Source: an uncultured Gammaproteobacteria bacterium
GTDB lineage: Bacteria > Pseudomonadota > Gammaproteobacteria > Arenicellales > JAANXG01
NCBI GenBank assembly: GCA_947259705.1
Contig: CAMYNL010000020.1
Span: forward strand, 1-57,387
DNA length: 57,387 nucleotides
Direction of reading: 5' to 3'
Position numbers and translations under genes: made by a program. The stretch's first letter is position 1. Each line of letters starts with the position of its first letter. Under the pieces are notes generated by a model. The model did no database searches and was not told the origin of the DNA. It was given only the letters and a program-made list of their open reading frames with translations. Positions 1 to 9,286 of the stretch are shown here, piece after piece.

Positions 1-2
1 CA

Positions 3-224
3 GATCTGTCTACGACCGGTCCGGTCGGGGTCGTGAAGCGCGACGACGCCGGCCACGTCAAGAAGCTAATCGACACCCCTGAATCCACCACCTACACGCT
101 CGAAATCCGCGAACCGGAGCCACCACAACGCCTGAGCGCCGACTGGCAGGGACTGCCCTTCGCGCTGGGTAGCGCAGCCTTGGCCGTTCTCACCTTGATC
201 GACTCGGTGAAGCTGGACCGCTGA
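3..224 (+). CDS. C-terminal fragment of an unrecognised protein (cut by window edge)
   Basis: An open frame enters from the left edge and ends with TGA at 222-224, so this is the last 73 or so residues of a longer gene. I do not recognise the family. The visible part is polar and charged at first. It then has a short hydrophobic stretch of about 17 residues (GLPFALGSAALAVLTLI) close to the C-terminus, followed by a charged tail. That could be a buried helix or a terminal membrane segment. A GTG at 33 could start a 63-residue ORF, but the frame is open upstream of it, so a truncated larger gene is more likely. It converges with the FmdB-type gene across a 145-bp gap in which I see nothing distinctive. 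Confidence 0.45.
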   Translation, partial: DLSTTGPVGVVKRDDAGHVKKLIDTPESTTYTLEIREPEPPQRLSADWQGLPFALGSAALAVLTLIDSVKLDR

Positions 225-369
225 TCTGTCCCCTGGTCCTGTTGCCGACGCGCTGACAATCGGGTTCGGTTTCGTCAAGCCGCTAGCCACATGATCGCCA
301 ACGTTATACGCGCGCGGCGCTGGCGGCCGGCAACGTTTTCCCCCCTTCACCACCCGCGTGTGGGAAATA

Positions 370-876
370 TCAGAGATCGTAAAGCGTCTCGTCCACCCGG
401 GGCGGCAGGTATCTGCGGCGCAGGTCACCCAGCGCCTTCTTCGGCTTGGCGGTGAAGGGATCTTCCTCCTCCAACAAGTCGCCCATCTCCTCCTCGATCT
501 TGTCGGGGTCCTCGCCGGATTCCATGCGCCGGATCGCCTCCTGCATGTTGTCGCTCAGGTTCATGCCGGTGGCATCGAACAACCTGCGCATCAGCCGGGC
601 GGCCTGCTTGGGGTCGTCCTCGTCGATGCCTTCCATCTCCCCGGCCATGGACGCCATCGCCTGCTCGAGCCTGGACTCGTCGATGTCCCCGAACGAGTCG
701 CCTTCCTCGTTCTCCGGGCGCCCCTTGGAGACCGAGAACAGCGATACCTGCCGGGCCAGCGCCGGCCGGCCGCATTGCGGGTTCGGGCAGGTGGGTATCT
801 TGTCGGTATTCACCCGGCGCGAAAAAAAACTATAGATCGTGTGGCAATCAGCGCAGTAGAACTCGTAGATCGGCAT
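370..876 (-). CDS. FmdB-type zinc-ribbon protein with acidic C-terminal region
   Basis: A 168-residue protein starting MPIYEFYCADC. This is the classic opening of the FmdB/CxxC_CxxC_SSSS zinc-ribbon family, with cysteines at 8, 11, 30 and 35 able to bind one zinc. The ribbon covers about the first 50 residues. The rest is long, acidic and predicted helical (about residues 55-150), rich in Glu, Asp and Met. Typical FmdB proteins are only 70-110 residues, so the tail is an addition. The ATG at 876 was chosen because the motif begins there; the open frame upstream to 1029 lacks any family character. It is divergent from the rRNA methyltransferase across about 110 bp. The molecular role of the family is unknown; a regulatory or metal-handling function is only an inference. 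Confidence 0.8.
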   Translation of the reverse strand: MPIYEFYCADCHTIYSFFSRRVNTDKIPTCPNPQCGRPALARQVSLFSVSKGRPENEEGDSFGDIDESRLEQAMASMAGEMEGIDEDDPKQAARLMRRLFDATGMNLSDNMQEAIRRMESGEDPDKIEEEMGDLLEEEDPFTAKPKKALGDLRRRYLPPRVDETLYDL

Positions 877-985
877 AACGCGGTGTCCGGTCCGTTGGCG
901 TTGCACACATAAATAATGCCGGCAGGTGCATTTGACAAGCCCCCGCTGCGGGTTCATGTTCCGCCCTTCGCACGGGGGAATCATT

Positions 986-2194
986 TTGACCGCCGAGGTA
1001 TCAGAAGCAGCGGAGGTGATTCTGCGCAAGCGCGAGGAACGGCGCCTGCTGGCAGGTCATCTATGGGTCTACGCCAACGAGGTGGACACCGCCCGCACGC
1101 CCTTGTCCGCGCTGTCTCCGGGACAGAAGGTGTCGATCCTCAGTCACCAGGGCCGCTGGCTGGGATATGGCTACGCCAACCCCCATTCCCTGATCTGCGC
1201 GCGCATCGTGAGCCGCGACCGCAGCCACCCGTTCGACGCCTCGCTCATCACGCATCGTTTCAACGTCGCCCTGGGGCTGCGCGACCGGCTGTATGACCGC
1301 CCGTTCTATCGGCTAATCTACGGCGAGAGCGACGGCCTGCCGGGCCTGATCGTGGATCGCTACGGCGACCTGGCCGTGGTGCAGATCAGCACCGCCGGCA
1401 TGGAGTCCTGTCGTGATGACGTTCTGCTCGCCCTCGAAAAATCGCTCAGGCCCAAAGGCGTGCTGTTGCGCTGCGACAACGAGATACGCCGGCTCGAGGG
1501 CCTGGATCTGTACGTGGATTCAGTCGGCGAGGTGCCCGACACCGTCGAACTGGTGGAACACGATACGCGCTTCGCCGTCACCCCGCGCGGCGGGCAGAAG
1601 ACCGGCTGGTTCTTCGACCAGCGCGACAATCGCGCGTTGATGCTGCCATTGTGGCAGGGCCGCCGGGTGCTCGATGTCTGCAGCTACGCGGGGGCCTGGG
1701 GCGTGCAGGCGGCGCGGCACGGTGCCGCGTCGGCGCTGTGCCTGGACAGCTCCCCGCCCGCTCTCGACCAGGTGCTGGTCAACGCCGAGCTGAACGGGGT
1801 GGGCGCTGCGGTGGAGGCATTGCGGGCCGACGCCTTCCAGGGGCTTAAGGACCTGCGCGCCGGGCAAAGGGAGTTCGACGTCGTGGTGCTGGACCCGCCT
1901 GCCTTCATCAAGCGCAAGAAGGACTATCGCAGTGGATGCGAAGCCTACCAGCGCTTGAACCGCCTGGCCCTGCAGGTCCTGTCGCGGGACGGCCTGCTGG
2001 TGACCTGCTCCTGCTCGTATCACCTGGAACGCGGTGCCTTCCTGGAGATCGTGCACAAGGCCGCACGTCACATCGACCGCAACCTGCAGGTCCTCGCCGA
2101 GGGCGGCCAGGCCATGGACCACCCGTTCCTGCCGGCCATGCCGGAAACCCGCTACCTGAAGTGCCTGCTGCTGCGCGTGCTGCCCAGGGGCTGA
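986..2194 (+). CDS. rlmI: RlmI-like 23S rRNA (cytosine-C5) methyltransferase
   Basis: A class I SAM-dependent RNA methyltransferase of about 402 residues, close to E. coli RlmI (396), which methylates C1962 of 23S rRNA. An N-terminal PUA-like RNA-binding domain (about 1-80, including GHLWVYANEV) precedes the Rossmann methyltransferase domain. Motif I, VLDVCSYAGAWG, lies near residue 228, motif IV LDPPAF near 302, and the cysteine motif TCSCSY near 339, as expected for m5C enzymes. The TTG at 986 is preferred as start: it follows a G-rich Shine-Dalgarno-like stretch at 974-978, and the protein then begins like family members. The frame is open back to 926, so an earlier start is possible. Substrate position is inferred from the family. 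Confidence 0.85.
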   Translation: MTAEVSEAAEVILRKREERRLLAGHLWVYANEVDTARTPLSALSPGQKVSILSHQGRWLGYGYANPHSLICARIVSRDRSHPFDASLITHRFNVALGLRDRLYDRPFYRLIYGESDGLPGLIVDRYGDLAVVQISTAGMESCRDDVLLALEKSLRPKGVLLRCDNEIRRLEGLDLYVDSVGEVPDTVELVEHDTRFAVTPRGGQKTGWFFDQRDNRALMLPLWQGRRVLDVCSYAGAWGVQAARHGAASALCLDSSPPALDQVLVNAELNGVGAAVEALRADAFQGLKDLRAGQREFDVVVLDPPAFIKRKKDYRSGCEAYQRLNRLALQVLSRDGLLVTCSCSYHLERGAFLEIVHKAARHIDRNLQVLAEGGQAMDHPFLPAMPETRYLKCLLLRVLPRG

Positions 2195-2201
2195 GGCCAT
2201 C

Positions 2202-3023
2202 CTACATGAGGTCTCGTTTCAGGTGTGCCCGATGCAAGATGGTGGTCGCGATCTCCTCCACCGACTTCGAGGTGGTGTCCACATAGGGGATGCGTTCGCG
2301 GCGGAACAGCGCCTCGGACTGGGCCACTTCGTACTGACATTGCTTCAGCTTGGCGTACCTGCCCTTGCTGTAGCGCTCGGAGCGGATCTGCCGAAGTCGC
2401 TCCGGGTCGATGGTGAGGCCGAACAGCTTCTGTCGGTGGCGCACGATCTTGTCCGGCAGGCGCCCCCGATCGAGGTCCTCCTCGATGAGTGGATAATTGG
2501 CGGCGAAGCTGCCGAAGTGCAGCGCCAGGTACAAGGACGTGGGGGTCTTCGCGGTGCGTGATACACCGATGATGATGACATCGGCCTGGTCATAATGGTC
2601 GACGTTCATGCCGTCATCCACGCTCATGGTGTAGTTCAGGGCGCTGATGCGGCTGGTGTATTTCTGCGGATCCAGTACGCCGTGCGAGCTGCCCACACTG
2701 TGCTCCGAGGCGATCCCCAGTTCCTGCTCCAGCGGGGCCAGAAAGGTATCGAACAGGTCGAACAGCACACCGCGGCCGGTCGAGATGGCGGCTCGCACCT
2801 CGGCGTCCACCAGCGTGGCAAACACCAGCGGGGTCTGTCCGCTGCGCTGGGCGGCATCGTTGATCTGGATCACCGCGTCCAGCGCCTTCTCCCGCGTATC
2901 AATGAACGGCAGCGCCACGGTCTTGAACTGCACCGTTGGGAAATGGCACAGCAGGCTGAGCCCCAGGTTTTCGGCCGTGATCCCCGTTCGATCGGAGACC
3001 ATGAAGGCATATCGGTCAGACAT
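2202..3023 (-). CDS. ppsR: PEP synthase regulatory protein (bifunctional kinase/pyrophosphorylase)
   Basis: A 273-residue DUF299-family protein. In E. coli PpsR inactivates PEP synthase by ADP-dependent phosphorylation of a threonine next to the catalytic histidine, and reactivates it by Pi-dependent dephosphorylation. The P-loop-like motif [15 protein letters not shown] lies near residue 150, the N-terminus reads [11 protein letters not shown], and GSSHG is present in the middle, all family hallmarks. It is divergent from its target ppsA, the standard arrangement, which makes assignment firm. The stop lies 7 bp from the convergent stop of the rRNA methyltransferase. Length matches the family. 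Confidence 0.93.
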   Translation of the reverse strand: MSDRYAFMVSDRTGITAENLGLSLLCHFPTVQFKTVALPFIDTREKALDAVIQINDAAQRSGQTPLVFATLVDAEVRAAISTGRGVLFDLFDTFLAPLEQELGIASEHSVGSSHGVLDPQKYTSRISALNYTMSVDDGMNVDHYDQADVIIIGVSRTAKTPTSLYLALHFGSFAANYPLIEEDLDRGRLPDKIVRHRQKLFGLTIDPERLRQIRSERYSKGRYAKLKQCQYEVAQSEALFRRERIPYVDTTSKSVEEIATTILHRAHLKRDLM

Positions 3024-3039
3024 TCACCCCAATCCGTGC

Positions 3040-3068
3040 GTCACAGAAACAGCAAAGGCGGGTACAAT
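3040..3068 (+). promoter_or_regulatory. Predicted sigma-70 promoter of ppsA
   Basis: In the gap between the ppsR start and the ppsA start, GTCACA (3040-3045, 4 of 6 matches to the -35 consensus) is followed after exactly 17 bp by TACAAT (3063-3068, 5 of 6 matches to -10). A transcript would start near 3075 and give a leader of about 55 nt to the GTG start of ppsA. Not tested; from sequence only. Confidence 0.5.
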
Positions 3069-3132
3069 ACCGCGCCCGCAGCAGCAACGACAGTTCTCCG
3101 TCAGAATAATGTCCAAACCAGGAGCAACACCC

Positions 3133-5499
3133 GTGGCAGATTACATACGCTGGCTGGACACCCTCGGCATGGATGATGTCGCTCTGGTTGGCGGCAAGAA
3201 CGCCTCCCTGGGCGAGATGATCCAACACCTCACCGGCACCGGCATAACCGTGCCGGGCGGCTTTGCCACCACCGCCGGGGCCTATCGCGACCTCCTCGCC
3301 CAGGACGGGCTGGATCGCCGGATCAACGACGTGCTCGCCGGGCTGGACGTCGAGGATGTCGAGGCGCTGAGCCGGGCCGGCGCCGAGATCCGCCAGTGGG
3401 TGGTCGACACACCGCTGCCGCAGCGGTTGACCGATGGAATCAGCGCGGCCTATGCGGCGATGCTGGAGCAGGCGGGGGACGCGCTGTCGGTTGCGGTGCG
3501 CTCCTCGGCGACCGCCGAGGACCTGCCCGAGGCTTCCTTTGCCGGGCAGCAGGAAACCGTCCTCAACGTCATCGGCCTGCAGCGCCTGCTGCCGGCGGTA
3601 AAAACGGTGTTCGCGTCGCTGTTCACCGATCGGGCCATATCCTATCGCGTGCATCACGGTTTCGACCATGCCGAGGTGGCGTTGTCGGTGGCAATCCAGC
3701 GCATGGTCCGCAGCGACCTCGGCGCCAGCGGAGTGATGTTCTCGATCGATACCGAATCGGGATTCCCGGACGTGGTGTTCATCACCGCGTCCTACGGCCT
3801 GGGTGAATGCGTGGTGCAGGGCTCGGTCAATCCTGACGAGTTCTTAGTGCACAAGCCGACGCTGGCCGCCGGCCGACCCGCCATTCTCCGCCGCAGCCGC
3901 GGCAGCAAGCTGATCAAGATGGTGTACGGCGAGGATCCCGGCACCACGGTGCGCACCGTGGACGTGGACGACGACCAACGCCTGCGGTTCTCGCTGTCGG
4001 ACGACGAAGTCGAGGCGCTGGCCCGGATGGCGGTGACCATTGAACAGCACTACGGCCGGCCCATGGATGTCGAGTGGGGCCGAGACGGCAACGACCAGCG
4101 GCTGTATATCCTGCAGGCGCGGCCGGAAACCGTGGAAAGCCGCAGCAGCAGGAGCGTGCTCAGACGTTACCGGCTCAAACAGCAGGGCGAGGTGCTGGTA
4201 ACCGGGCGCAGCATCGGCCAGCGGATCGGGTCCGGCAAGGTACGCATCGTCCCCGGCCTGGAGGAACTGGCCAGGGTCCGTGAAGGCGACGTACTGGTCA
4301 CCGACATGACCGACCCGGACTGGGAACCGGTGATGAAACGGGCCTCGGCGATAGTGACCAACCGCGGCGGGCGCACCTGTCATGCCGCCATCATCGCCCG
4401 TGAACTGGGCGTACCGGCCGTCGTCGGCTGCGGTGACGCGACGACAAAGCTTCCCGACGGCGAGGACGTGACAGTGTCCTGTGCCGAGGGTGACACCGGC
4501 AAGATCTACGCGGGCGCGCTGGACTTCGAGGTGCGTGAAATCAGCCTCGAGTCGATGCCCGAATTGCCGTTCAAGATCATGATGAACGTGGGCAACCCCG
4601 AGCGCGCGTTTGCGTTTCAATGGCTTCCCAATGCCGGCATCGGCCTGGCGCGGCTGGAGTTCATCATCAACAACACCATAGGCATTCATCCCAAGGCGCT
4701 GCTCAACTTCGACGACAACGACGCCGAGACCCGCACTGTGATCGCACAGCGTCTCGGCGGTTACTCAGACCCGGTGAGCTTCTACGTACAGAAGCTGGTG
4801 GAAGGCATCGCCACCCTGGCCGCGGCCTTCAGCCCGCAACCGGTCATCGTGCGCCTGTCGGATTTCAAGTCCAACGAGTACGCGAACATGATCGGTGGAG
4901 AACGCTACGAGCCGAAGGAAGAGAATCCCATGATCGGCTTCCGCGGCGCAGCGCGCTATATCGATGAGTCATTCCGTGATTGTTTCGAGCTCGAGTGCCG
5001 CGCCCTCAAATACGTACGCGACAAGATGGGGCTCACCAATGTCTGGATCATGGTGCCCTTCGTGCGCACCCTGGGCGAGGCCGACCAGGTAATCGAGTTA
5101 CTTCGCGCAAACGGCCTGCAGCGCGGCGGCAACGACCTCAAGGTCATCATGATGTGCGAGATACCGTCCAACGCCTTGCTGGCGGACGAGTTCCTGGAAA
5201 GGTTCGACGGTTTCTCCATCGGTTCCAACGACCTCACCCAGCTCACCCTGGGACTGGACCGGGATTCGGGCACCATCGCCCACCTGTTCGACGAGCGCGA
5301 TCCCGCGGTAAAGGCGCTGCTGCACCAGGCCATCCAGGCCTGTCGCAAGAGCGGCAAATACATCGGCATCTGCGGCCAGGGGCCGTCCGATCACCCCGAT
5401 CTGGCGCGCTGGCTGATGGACGAGGGCATCGACAGCGTGTCGCTGAATCCGGACAGCGTGGTGGAGACCTGGTTGTACCTGGCCGGCCAGAAGGTATGA
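3133..5499 (+). CDS. ppsA: Phosphoenolpyruvate synthase (pyruvate, water dikinase)
   Basis: Converts pyruvate, ATP and water to PEP, AMP and phosphate, the entry to gluconeogenesis. About 788 residues. The N-terminal nucleotide/pyruvate-binding domain opens with [10 protein letters not shown]. The mobile phosphohistidine domain carries [13 protein letters not shown], with the catalytic His near residue 417. The C-terminal PEP-binding TIM barrel ends with the catalytic-cysteine motif [10 protein letters not shown] near 745. The threonine before the catalytic His (GRTCH) is the target site for PpsR regulation. I prefer GTG 3133: AGGAG lies at 3120-3124, 8 nt upstream, and the resulting N-terminus ([12 protein letters not shown]) aligns with Pseudomonas PpsA. 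ATG 3109 is the alternative but has no visible ribosome site. The long open frame back to 2647 overlaps ppsR and is not coding. Confidence 0.95.
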   Translation: MADYIRWLDTLGMDDVALVGGKNASLGEMIQHLTGTGITVPGGFATTAGAYRDLLAQDGLDRRINDVLAGLDVEDVEALSRAGAEIRQWVVDTPLPQRLTDGISAAYAAMLEQAGDALSVAVRSSATAEDLPEASFAGQQETVLNVIGLQRLLPAVKTVFASLFTDRAISYRVHHGFDHAEVALSVAIQRMVRSDLGASGVMFSIDTESGFPDVVFITASYGLGECVVQGSVNPDEFLVHKPTLAAGRPAILRRSRGSKLIKMVYGEDPGTTVRTVDVDDDQRLRFSLSDDEVEALARMAVTIEQHYGRPMDVEWGRDGNDQRLYILQARPETVESRSSRSVLRRYRLKQQGEVLVTGRSIGQRIGSGKVRIVPGLEELARVREGDVLVTDMTDPDWEPVMKRASAIVTNRGGRTCHAAIIARELGVPAVVGCGDATTKLPDGEDVTVSCAEGDTGKIYAGALDFEVREISLESMPELPFKIMMNVGNPERAFAFQWLPNAGIGLARLEFIINNTIGIHPKALLNFDDNDAETRTVIAQRLGGYSDPVSFYVQKLVEGIATLAAAFSPQPVIVRLSDFKSNEYANMIGGERYEPKEENPMIGFRGAARYIDESFRDCFELECRALKYVRDKMGLTNVWIMVPFVRTLGEADQVIELLRANGLQRGGNDLKVIMMCEIPSNALLADEFLERFDGFSIGSNDLTQLTLGLDRDSGTIAHLFDERDPAVKALLHQAIQACRKSGKYIGICGQGPSDHPDLARWLMDEGIDSVSLNPDSVVETWLYLAGQKV

Positions 5500-5647
5500 C
5501 CCGCGGGGCTCGCCCCGTTGCCGGATGATGACTCCGCCGCGGCGATTGAAACCGATCCAGGCGGTGGCTCAGTTCATGCCCCGCATAGCGATGCGGACCC
5601 CGCCCGACAGGCATTACCGGCGCCTGACGGAAAGCTCGGCATGGCCG

Positions 5648-6157
5648 TCAGGGCCTGACCAGAAACTCGTGACCGCGGAACTCGAGCCTGGCGCTGTCCG
5701 GCATGATCTCCCGAACCGTGATGTCCGCGCCCAGCCGCTCGTCCTCGCGCAGGATGCGCTGGTTGATCATGATGAAACGCTTGGCTGGATTATCGGAATA
5801 GGAAACCACGTTGACGTCCAGTGGCGGCAGCTGTTCACGTAGCGCCGGCGGCAGTGTCTCAGCGGCGATCCGGTTGTCGACGGCCGGCGGCGCCGGGGGT
5901 AAAGCCGGTGGCTGAAGTTGCACCTCGGTTGTCGTCGGCGGCGGGGGCGCTTCCACGATGCCGGACGCCGTGGGCCCGGTGTCGCGCAACAGCCAGAACA
6001 CAACGACCGCCAACAGCAGCACCAGGGCGATCGCGATTACCGCCCACGGCAGCGATCGAGGTGGGCGCGCCTGATCATGCACGGTATCGAGCGAGGGCAC
6101 CTGACCCAATGCCCGCTCGCGCTCCGATTTTCTCAACGCCTCGAGAATATAGGACAT
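5648..6157 (-). CDS. gspB: GspB-like type II secretion assembly protein
   Basis: A 169-residue bitopic inner-membrane protein of the GspB/ExeB family. It opens with MSYILEALRKSERER, the standard N-terminus. A single membrane helix follows at about residues 36-57, then a proline-rich periplasmic linker (about 65-95) and a C-terminal domain (about 100-169). In Aeromonas ExeB works with ExeA to place the secretin through peptidoglycan. The start at 6157 lies 4 bp after the exeA stop, so the pair is probably translationally coupled. No other type II secretion genes are in the window. The stop codon lies in one arm of an 8-bp inverted repeat (5623-5630/5645-5652) without a T-run, which I do not call a terminator. 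Confidence 0.85.
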   Translation of the reverse strand: MSYILEALRKSERERALGQVPSLDTVHDQARPPRSLPWAVIAIALVLLLAVVVFWLLRDTGPTASGIVEAPPPPTTTEVQLQPPALPPAPPAVDNRIAAETLPPALREQLPPLDVNVVSYSDNPAKRFIMINQRILREDERLGADITVREIMPDSARLEFRGHEFLVRP

Positions 6158-6161
6158 GGGT

Positions 6162-7961
6162 TCAGCTCGCGGGCATCCGACGCAGCAGCGGAACATCGGC
6201 GGCATCGAGCATGGTGTTGAGCCGAATCAGCGTCTCCACACCGACTACGCCGTCTGCCGCCAGCGCCTGCCCTCGCTGAAAACCGATCACCCGGGCCCTC
6301 AATTCATTGTCGAACTCGGCGTTGTCCACAGGCACTTGCTGGAACTGTCCACCGCCGAGCCTGTTCAACGCCTGTCGCAGCCACAGCACGTCCGCTCCCC
6401 TGGCATCCTCGCCGATGGTATAGGACCGCAACGGTGGCGGCCGCCACAACAATAGATACTCGCCGTACCAGTCGGCGTCGAACTCGGAAAGCGGAATCCG
6501 GTACTTCGCATCACCGAGGTCCACCATCGCATGCTCGTCATCCAAGGCGGTCACCACGACGTGGTGATGCCGCTGACCGCCGCGCAGCAGCAGGATCGCC
6601 GCACGGTTCATGCTGCGCAGGCTGTTCCAGTTACCGCGGCTGCGCAGACACTCGAGGCCGTGGACCCTCGCCGCGGCGCAATCTGCGCCGCTCGCGGCCG
6701 CCACGCCGCCAACGCCCCAGCTGCGCAGCAGGCGGGTGAACGCCGGACCTGAGCTGGTGGCATCGCCGGCCTGGACCAGAATCCGCTGCAACGCTCCTGT
6801 GTCCACGGGCGCCTGTGTCGTCGGCGCCGATACCGGGGTCAGCGCCGGGGCCGGGTGCCGGCCAGGGACTGCGACCGCCAGCTCCGGGGCATAGAGATCC
6901 GGGTGCGCCGGCGATGAGGAGGCCGATCGGGCGCCTGCCGGGGATGGCCCAGGCCGTGCGCCGGCCGTCGGACGCTCGTCGCGACCTGCCGACCCCACCG
7001 ACGGCACCGCCACCGCCGTCACTGGCGCTCGCCACCAGTGAAGCTTTCCCGGCAGCATCTCACGCAGGGGCGCATGCTGTGCGGACAGCGCCAGCGCGGT
7101 GGCAGCCACCAGGGCCGGCAGCGTCCATAACCATCGACGATGGAGCGGGCGTCCGCCGCCGCCGAGGACCTCGGCAGCCGCCCGCCTGACGACGCCGCCA
7201 CCTACCTTGTTCTTGTTCCAGGCATAGGCGCCCAGCAGCGCACGATCACAGATGACGTTCACCAGCCGGGGGACTCCGCCCGAGTAGCCGTACACCCGCC
7301 GCAAGGCCCAGGCAGTGAACAGCGGCCTCTGGCAGCGCGCCACGGACAGGCGGTATCGGACATATTCCTCGGTGTCACGGCGCGACAGGGGCATGAGGTG
7401 ATAACGGGCCGTGATGCGTTGCGCCAGCTGACGCATGTTGGCGCGCCCGAGGATCACATTCAGCTCGGGCTGGCCGACCAGGATGATGCGCAGCAGCTTG
7501 CCCTTGGCCGTCTCCAGGTTGGTCAGGATGCGGATCTGCTCCAGCACCACCCGGGTAAGGAGCTGTGCCTCGTCGATGATCAATACCGTGCGCCGACCTT
7601 TTGCATAGGCATGCAGCAGGTGCGCGTTGAGCCGATCCAGCAGCGTTTTGGGCGTCGCCTTGTCCGGGTAACGGATCTTCAGTTCATCGCACAGCATCGC
7701 CAGAAGTTCGCTGGGCTTGATCTGCGGCTGCAGGATAAGCGCCACGTCCACGTTGGCGGGGACCTGCTCGATAAGGCAGCGGCACAGGGTGGTCTTGCCG
7801 GTGCCCACCTCGCCGGTCAGCTGCACGAAGCCACCGCCTTCGCGGATGCCGTACAGCAGATGGGCCATGGCCTCCCGGTGCCGCCGGCTCATGTAGAGAA
7901 AGCGCGGATCGGGCGAGATTGAGAAAGGCGGCTCGGCTAATCCGAAGTACGAGGCATACAT
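6162..7961 (-). CDS. gspA: ExeA/GspA-like AAA ATPase with peptidoglycan-binding domain
   Basis: A 599-residue ATPase. The cytoplasmic AAA domain has a Walker A motif GEVGTGKTT (residues 50-58) and Walker B VLIIDEAQ (about 126-133). A basic linker, a membrane helix near 277-295 and a low-complexity Pro/Ala-rich periplasmic stretch follow. Next comes a region resembling a degenerate C39-type peptidase fold (about 390-500) and then a PG_binding_1 domain (about 520-590, with VLWLRQALNRLGG and DGVVGVETLIRLN). ExeA uses ATP and peptidoglycan binding to multimerise and guide secretin assembly. It forms a two-gene unit with gspB downstream. MSHA or type IV pilus ATPases of related type are possible, but pairing with gspB favours the GspA role. 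Confidence 0.87.
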   Translation of the reverse strand: MYASYFGLAEPPFSISPDPRFLYMSRRHREAMAHLLYGIREGGGFVQLTGEVGTGKTTLCRCLIEQVPANVDVALILQPQIKPSELLAMLCDELKIRYPDKATPKTLLDRLNAHLLHAYAKGRRTVLIIDEAQLLTRVVLEQIRILTNLETAKGKLLRIILVGQPELNVILGRANMRQLAQRITARYHLMPLSRRDTEEYVRYRLSVARCQRPLFTAWALRRVYGYSGGVPRLVNVICDRALLGAYAWNKNKVGGGVVRRAAAEVLGGGGRPLHRRWLWTLPALVAATALALSAQHAPLREMLPGKLHWWRAPVTAVAVPSVGSAGRDERPTAGARPGPSPAGARSASSSPAHPDLYAPELAVAVPGRHPAPALTPVSAPTTQAPVDTGALQRILVQAGDATSSGPAFTRLLRSWGVGGVAAASGADCAAARVHGLECLRSRGNWNSLRSMNRAAILLLRGGQRHHHVVVTALDDEHAMVDLGDAKYRIPLSEFDADWYGEYLLLWRPPPLRSYTIGEDARGADVLWLRQALNRLGGGQFQQVPVDNAEFDNELRARVIGFQRGQALAADGVVGVETLIRLNTMLDAADVPLLRRMPAS

Positions 7962-8019
7962 GGTCTTTGGCTCGCTGGCCGCGGTGGTATTAGCCTAATT
8001 ATACGCACAGCTCGGCACT

Positions 8020-8910
8020 TTACGCGGTCAGGGCGCTGCGCAGCCGCTGCACGTAGCCTTCGCCCCGGTCCAAGCGGTCAAGCAGCCGCCGCAATTCCGC
8101 TTGATCGGACGCGGTTACATCATAGGCCTCATCACCCTCGCCCAGCGGCACCTGGGTCACCACCGTGGCCAGTTCCCGCGCCAGAAATGCCTGCTCGCGA
8201 TGCGCGCGCAGGTTCTCGGCGATGCGTCCGGCCCCACGCAAAGCGAGCTGCGGTACCTGCTCCAGGTTGCTGAACAGTTCCTCCAGCGACTCATACAAGC
8301 GCAGCAGGCGGACGGCGGACTTGGGGCCAACCCCCGGGACCCCCGGGATATTGTCCACCGAGTCGCCGACCAGTGCCAGATAGTCGCGCAACTGGTGCGG
8401 CCAGACGCCGAAATGGTCGTGCGCGCCGTTTACATCCAGCCGCCGGTCGCGGCTGAAATCCCACCACAGGTCGGAGCCCTCCAGCACCTGTACCAGGTCC
8501 TTGTCGCCACTGACCACCACGTTTCGGTACCCCCGCGCGCGCATACGGCTGGCCGCGCTGGCGATGAGATCGTCGGCCTCGTATCGGTCGTCCGCCAGGC
8601 AGCTCATTCCCAGTGCGCGCACCAGGTCCTTACACAGCTCGAATTGCCGCTTGAGCTCGGGCGGTGCCTGCTCACGGTTGGCCTTGTACGCGGGATATAG
8701 TTCGTTGCGAAAGGAACTCGACAGGCTCTCGTCGAAAGCGAACACGATCCGGGTGGGTCGCGCCTGCTCCACCAGTTCGGTCATGAAACGGAGAAAACCA
8801 TAGACCGCGTTCACCGGTTCACCATCGGCACCCGCCATTGTGTCAGGCAGCGAGAACCAGGCCCGGAACACGTAGATACTTGAGTCGACGAGATAGCAGT
8901 CACGATTCAC
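8020..8910 (-). CDS. 5'-3' exonuclease (Xni / Pol I N-domain-like flap endonuclease)
   Basis: A stand-alone FEN-type nuclease of about 296 residues, like the N-terminal domain of DNA polymerase I. The metal-binding acidic cluster is visible: YLVDSS at the N-terminus, FAFDES, DDRYEADDLIA, SGDKDLVQ, and DNIPGVPGVGPKSA, the helix-hairpin-helix that grips DNA. A polymerase domain is absent. I prefer GTG 8910 because GAGGGG (8919-8924) sits 8 nt upstream; ATG 8928 is the alternative and adds six residues. Xni of E. coli is similar in size; whether this protein keeps the full metal set of Pol I could not be decided by eye. Likely role is in flap removal or repair. Confidence 0.87.
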   Translation of the reverse strand: MNRDCYLVDSSIYVFRAWFSLPDTMAGADGEPVNAVYGFLRFMTELVEQARPTRIVFAFDESLSSSFRNELYPAYKANREQAPPELKRQFELCKDLVRALGMSCLADDRYEADDLIASAASRMRARGYRNVVVSGDKDLVQVLEGSDLWWDFSRDRRLDVNGAHDHFGVWPHQLRDYLALVGDSVDNIPGVPGVGPKSAVRLLRLYESLEELFSNLEQVPQLALRGAGRIAENLRAHREQAFLARELATVVTQVPLGEGDEAYDVTASDQAELRRLLDRLDRGEGYVQRLRSALTA

Positions 8911-8971
8911 GGGTGCATCCCCTCGCATGGTAATGGAACAACGGGCCGGCGGCGTGGCCTGTGTTGGTTTC

Positions 8972-9286
8972 TCAACAATATGGCCACATCGGGCAAAGCT
9001 TATTCAGGGCCGCCTGAAAGGCCTCCTCGTCCGCCGCCGGGAAGGTGCCGGACACCTGGGCCTGTTGCACCATCTCCTTGACGCAGGATCTCAGGTTCTC
9101 CTCCGCTAACCGCAGCTTATCCTCGCGATCCAGGGCCGACTGGGTCTCCATGCGCATGACTCCGGTAGCGATCATCTGCTCAATCATATGCTGGCAGGCA
9201 GCCGAGACGCCCAGCCCCGCCTTCAGCACGGCCCGCTTTGCGTACTGGTTCAGCCGCAGCTGGGTCCGCACTTTCAGCTGGTGCAT
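8972..9286 (-). CDS. Small orphan protein, 104 residues, cysteine-containing
   Basis: I do not recognise this protein. From ATG 9286 it is 104 residues, mostly helical by composition, with a basic N-terminus (MHQLKVRTQLRLNQYAKR), a central amphipathic region and an acidic second half. Cysteines occur at about 32, 68, 98 and 104; the last two are in the terminal CPMWPYC. The start overlaps the 3' end of the phosphodiesterase gene by 13 bp, suggesting coupled translation. No signal peptide or membrane segment is visible. The frame extends back to 9415, but that part is antisense-like and overlaps the phosphodiesterase. Codon use resembles the neighbours, so I take it as real but hypothetical. 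Confidence 0.6.
   Translation of the reverse strand: MHQLKVRTQLRLNQYAKRAVLKAGLGVSAACQHMIEQMIATGVMRMETQSALDREDKLRLAEENLRSCVKEMVQQAQVSGTFPAADEEAFQAALNKLCPMWPYC

Noticed and set aside
2647-3132. N-terminal extension of the ppsA frame to 2647
   Set aside because: It runs antisense through ppsR, and PpsA proteins do not have such an extension; the predicted promoter also lies inside it.
5622-5653. Inverted repeat (8-bp arms 5623-5630 and 5645-5652) between ppsA and gspB
   Set aside because: It could be a bidirectional terminator, but neither side has a T-run and one arm covers the gspB stop codon; not convincing enough to list.
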